A program made the translations under genes and the position numbers. Shown piece by piece: positions 37,820 to 40,370 of a stretch of 40,370 bases of DNA (positions within the stretch are counted from its first letter, which is position 1; each line of letters opens with the position of its first letter). This DNA is from Candidatus Epulonipiscium sp. (GTDB lineage: Bacteria > Bacillota > Clostridia > Lachnospirales > JAAYNZ01), in assembly GCA_012520595.1 (NCBI GenBank), contig JAAYNZ010000109.1:1-40370 (forward strand), written 5' to 3'. The notes beneath the pieces were generated by a model that had not been told where the DNA came from, searched no databases, and worked only from the letters and a program-made list of their open reading frames with translations.

Positions 37820-39292
37820 ATGAAAGCAGAACAACTCTCAAATCTGATGGTGATCTTTGGAGGTACCGGAGATTTGACCCATCGAAAGTTAATTCCAGCC
37901 CTTTATAATCTTTTGAATGAAGGTATATTACCGGATGCTTTTGCTGTAGTTTCAGTGGGCAGAAGAAATAAAACCAGTGAAGAATATCGAGAAGAACTTA
38001 AAAAAAGTGTTCAGCAGTACTCCCGTTTTTCTATGGAACAAGAAAAATGGGAAGTGCTGGCACAAAAAATTCATTATTACCCATTGGATTTTCGACAAGG
38101 GGAGGGATATACAAGTTTAGATGATTACTTAAAAAAGATGGAAAAACAATATGGAACAAAAGGAAATCGGATGTACTATTTAGCAGTCGCTCCTGAGTAT
38201 TTTGAAGTGATTGTAGATCATTTACATGCGTATGAGATGACAGATTCTTCTGAAGGATGGAAACGAGTTGTGATTGAAAAACCATTTGGTCGAGATTTAC
38301 AATCCGCTCGCTATTTAAACAAAAAAATTACCCATGCTTTTACAGAACAAAATACCTATCGCATTGATCATTACCTAGGAAAGGAAATGTTACAAAATAT
38401 TATGGTTATTCGTTTTGCCAATGCTTTTTTTGAGCCTATATGGAATAATAAATTTATTGATCATATACAAATTTCTTCCAGTGAAACTTTGGGTGTAGAA
38501 GAAAGAGGAGGATATTATGAAAAAGCAGGAGTTCTTCGTGATATGATTCAAAATCACATGCTCCAACTATTAGCGTTAACAGCTATGGAACCTCCTGTTC
38601 GTTTGGATACAGAGTCCATTCGAGATGAAAAGGTGAAAATATTAAAAGGTTTGCGGAAGATGTCTGTAGAAGAGATTCGTTCCAATGTCATCTTAGGTCA
38701 GTATGGATCCAATGGAGAGAAAAAAGGCTATCGGCAAGAAAATCGTATTTCTCCTACCTCTGATACAGAAACTTTTATGGCTTTAAAGGTTCAGATTGAA
38801 AACTTTCGTTGGGGAGGCGTACCTTTCTATATTCGAACTGGAAAACGTTTGCCAAAAAAGTCAACAGAGATTATTGTTCAATTTAAATCCATTCCAGAAA
38901 TTTTATATTGGAAAGAATTTGAAAATTTGAAACCTAATTTATTGGTGATTCGCATACAACCTATGGAAGGAATTTTTATGCAATTTAATGCGAAAAAGCC
39001 TGGAACAGAAACCCAAATCATACCAGTGCAAATGGATTTCTGTCAAAATTGTGAGATCGGAAGTAATTCACCAGAGGCCTATGAGCGACTTTTATACGAT
39101 GTAATGAAGGGAGATTCAACCTTGTTTACACGATGGGATGAGGTGGAATATTCTTGGCGATTTATTGATACCATCGCAAAGGCATGGGAAAGAGAAAAGC
39201 CTTTATTCCCCAATTATGATGCTGGGACTTGGGGGCCTAAAGAAGCCGATGAATTATTACGAAAAGATGGAAGAAAATGGTGGATTTTGTGA
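37820..39292 (+). CDS. zwf: Glucose-6-phosphate 1-dehydrogenase
   Basis: IFGGTGDLTHRKLIPALYNL, RVVIEKPFGRDL, RIDHYLGKEMLQNIMVIRFAN, YIRTGKRLPKK. Confidence 0.96.
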   Translation: MKAEQLSNLMVIFGGTGDLTHRKLIPALYNLLNEGILPDAFAVVSVGRRNKTSEEYREELKKSVQQYSRFSMEQEKWEVLAQKIHYYPLDFRQGEGYTSLDDYLKKMEKQYGTKGNRMYYLAVAPEYFEVIVDHLHAYEMTDSSEGWKRVVIEKPFGRDLQSARYLNKKITHAFTEQNTYRIDHYLGKEMLQNIMVIRFANAFFEPIWNNKFIDHIQISSSETLGVEERGGYYEKAGVLRDMIQNHMLQLLALTAMEPPVRLDTESIRDEKVKILKGLRKMSVEEIRSNVILGQYGSNGEKKGYRQENRISPTSDTETFMALKVQIENFRWGGVPFYIRTGKRLPKKSTEIIVQFKSIPEILYWKEFENLKPNLLVIRIQPMEGIFMQFNAKKPGTETQIIPVQMDFCQNCEIGSNSPEAYERLLYDVMKGDSTLFTRWDEVEYSWRFIDTIAKAWEREKPLFPNYDAGTWGPKEADELLRKDGRKWWIL

Positions 39293-39302
39293 GGTGAATA
39301 CA

Positions 39303-39920
39303 ATGAAAATATATGATATTTCTATGGAAATTACAGAACATATGATGGTCTATAAGAATAAACCGGAGAAGAAACCTAAGATTCAAGTAATGGGGGATTT
39401 TACTACAGGAAGTAGTTATGAATCAAGGATTTCTATGGATCTTCATACAGGTACTCATATTGATATGCCTTTGCATATGATACAGGCTGGGGATAGTTTA
39501 GATACTTTTGATATCACAAAGACAATTACACCTTGTAAGGTATTGGACTTTACCCATGTATCTTCTGGAATCACAAAAGAAGATTTAGCAGTTCATTCCA
39601 TTCATAAAGATGACTTTCTTTTGTTAAAAACAAAAAATTCTTATGTAGATTTTTTTGATCCAAACTTTATTTATTTAGAGAAGACAGGAGCTGTTTATTT
39701 AGCAGAAAGGCAGATCAAAGGTGTAGGAATTGATGCCTTAGGGATTGAACGTAATCAACCAGAACATGAAACGCACATTCAATTGCTGAAAGAAGGAATT
39801 GTTATTTTAGAGGGGTTAAGACTAGCTTTCATTGAAGCAGGCGATTATTTTTTATATGCTGTTCCCCTTAAAATAAAAGGAGTGGAAGCGTCTCCTGTTC
39901 GAGCATTTTTAACAAAATAA
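39303..39920 (+). CDS. Cyclase family protein (kynurenine formamidase-like)
   Basis: YDISMEITEHMMVYKNKP, MDLHTGTHIDMPLHM (HxGTHxDxPxH), GIDALGIER. Start at ATG 39303 after GAGGTGA; the track start at 39138 lies inside zwf. Confidence 0.88.
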   Translation: MKIYDISMEITEHMMVYKNKPEKKPKIQVMGDFTTGSSYESRISMDLHTGTHIDMPLHMIQAGDSLDTFDITKTITPCKVLDFTHVSSGITKEDLAVHSIHKDDFLLLKTKNSYVDFFDPNFIYLEKTGAVYLAERQIKGVGIDALGIERNQPEHETHIQLLKEGIVILEGLRLAFIEAGDYFLYAVPLKIKGVEASPVRAFLTK

Positions 39921-40009
39921 AATTTTATGAATAAAATATCAAAAAACACTCATAATGAACATATAGCCAAAAATCTTAACAAGAAGTATGATCATTAGGA
40001 GGTTGCAAT

Positions 40010-40370
40010 ATGAAAAAATATATTGGAGTTTTTTTACTTTGTGTAAGCGTTGTGTTCTTTTCGGGCTGTAGAACTACCCCACCGGCTACCCCTAATACGG
40101 GTACAGAAGGCCAAACAGATGGAGGTACAACAGATAAAGGAACCACAACAACTCCTGAAACGACACCCCCTGGAACCACAACAACGCCAGAAACAACAAC
40201 GCCAACATCTGGTATGTATAAAGATGGAACCTATACACAAAAAGGGGATGAATGGGAACACGGAAATGAAGATGCCACTGTAGTAATTGCGGATGGTAAA
40301 ATGAAGGAAGTTACATTGCGGAGATTAGATAAAGAAGGTAAAGAAGTAGATTATGAACAATGGACAGGAA
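40010..40370 (+). CDS. Lipoprotein with Thr/Pro-rich linker and FMN-binding-like domain (3' truncated)
   Basis: Reading from ATG 40010 after AGGAGG: MKKYIGVFLLCVSVVFFSGCRTTPPATPNTGTEGQTDGGTTDKGTTTTPETTPPGTTTTPETTTPTSGMYKDGTYTQKGDEWEHGNEDATVVIADGKMKEVTL.., open to the window end; lipobox FSGC. Not in the ORF track. Confidence 0.8.
   Translation, partial: MKKYIGVFLLCVSVVFFSGCRTTPPATPNTGTEGQTDGGTTDKGTTTTPETTPPGTTTTPETTTPTSGMYKDGTYTQKGDEWEHGNEDATVVIADGKMKEVTLRRLDKEGKEVDYEQWTG

Noticed and set aside
40139-40197. CRISPR-like repeat
   Set aside because: Only two imperfect copies, in frame within a Thr/Pro linker coding sequence.
39976-40283. Overlapping ORFs 39976-40179 (-), 40034-40261 (-), 40050-40283 (+)
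   Set aside because: Alternative frames of the Thr/Pro-rich linker of the lipoprotein starting at 40010.

Overview
Low-GC Firmicutes (Clostridia-like) chromosomal window, densely coded, mostly + strand with a - strand polyamine-transport island. No rRNA, tRNA, CRISPR or recognisable transposase was found. From left to right: tail of an S-layer-homology protein; cdaA-cdaR, a Bce-type two-component/ABC module, then glmM; sulfatase; LtaS-family protein; GlgX/pullulanase-type debranching enzyme; [FeFe]-hydrogenase operon of HydABC type with an extra 2Fe-2S subunit; MurNAc recovery genes (NamZ/DUF1343 and anmK); double-GNAT protein; SH3-NlpC/P60 hydrolase; LOG protein; GDPD; LysR regulator; small siroheme-reductase-like/ferredoxin protein coupled to a FecBCD-type ABC transporter; XRE-cupin regulator with potABCD (- strand); tocopherol-cyclase-like protein; EamA transporter; gnd, zwf, cyclase-family protein; truncated FMN-binding-like lipoprotein. 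The most interesting non-coding signals are: a BceR-like site (TGACA-N4-TGTAA) between the kinase and ABC genes; tandem 17-bp palindromes downstream of a consensus promoter ahead of the pot regulator; an intergenic element shared by two distant loci; and two structured intergenic regions (12.2-12.3 kb and 19.3-19.5 kb). No wholly new system could be proven from sequence alone. The best candidate for an under-described module is the siroheme-reductase-like/FecBCD operon at 26.3-30.0 kb.
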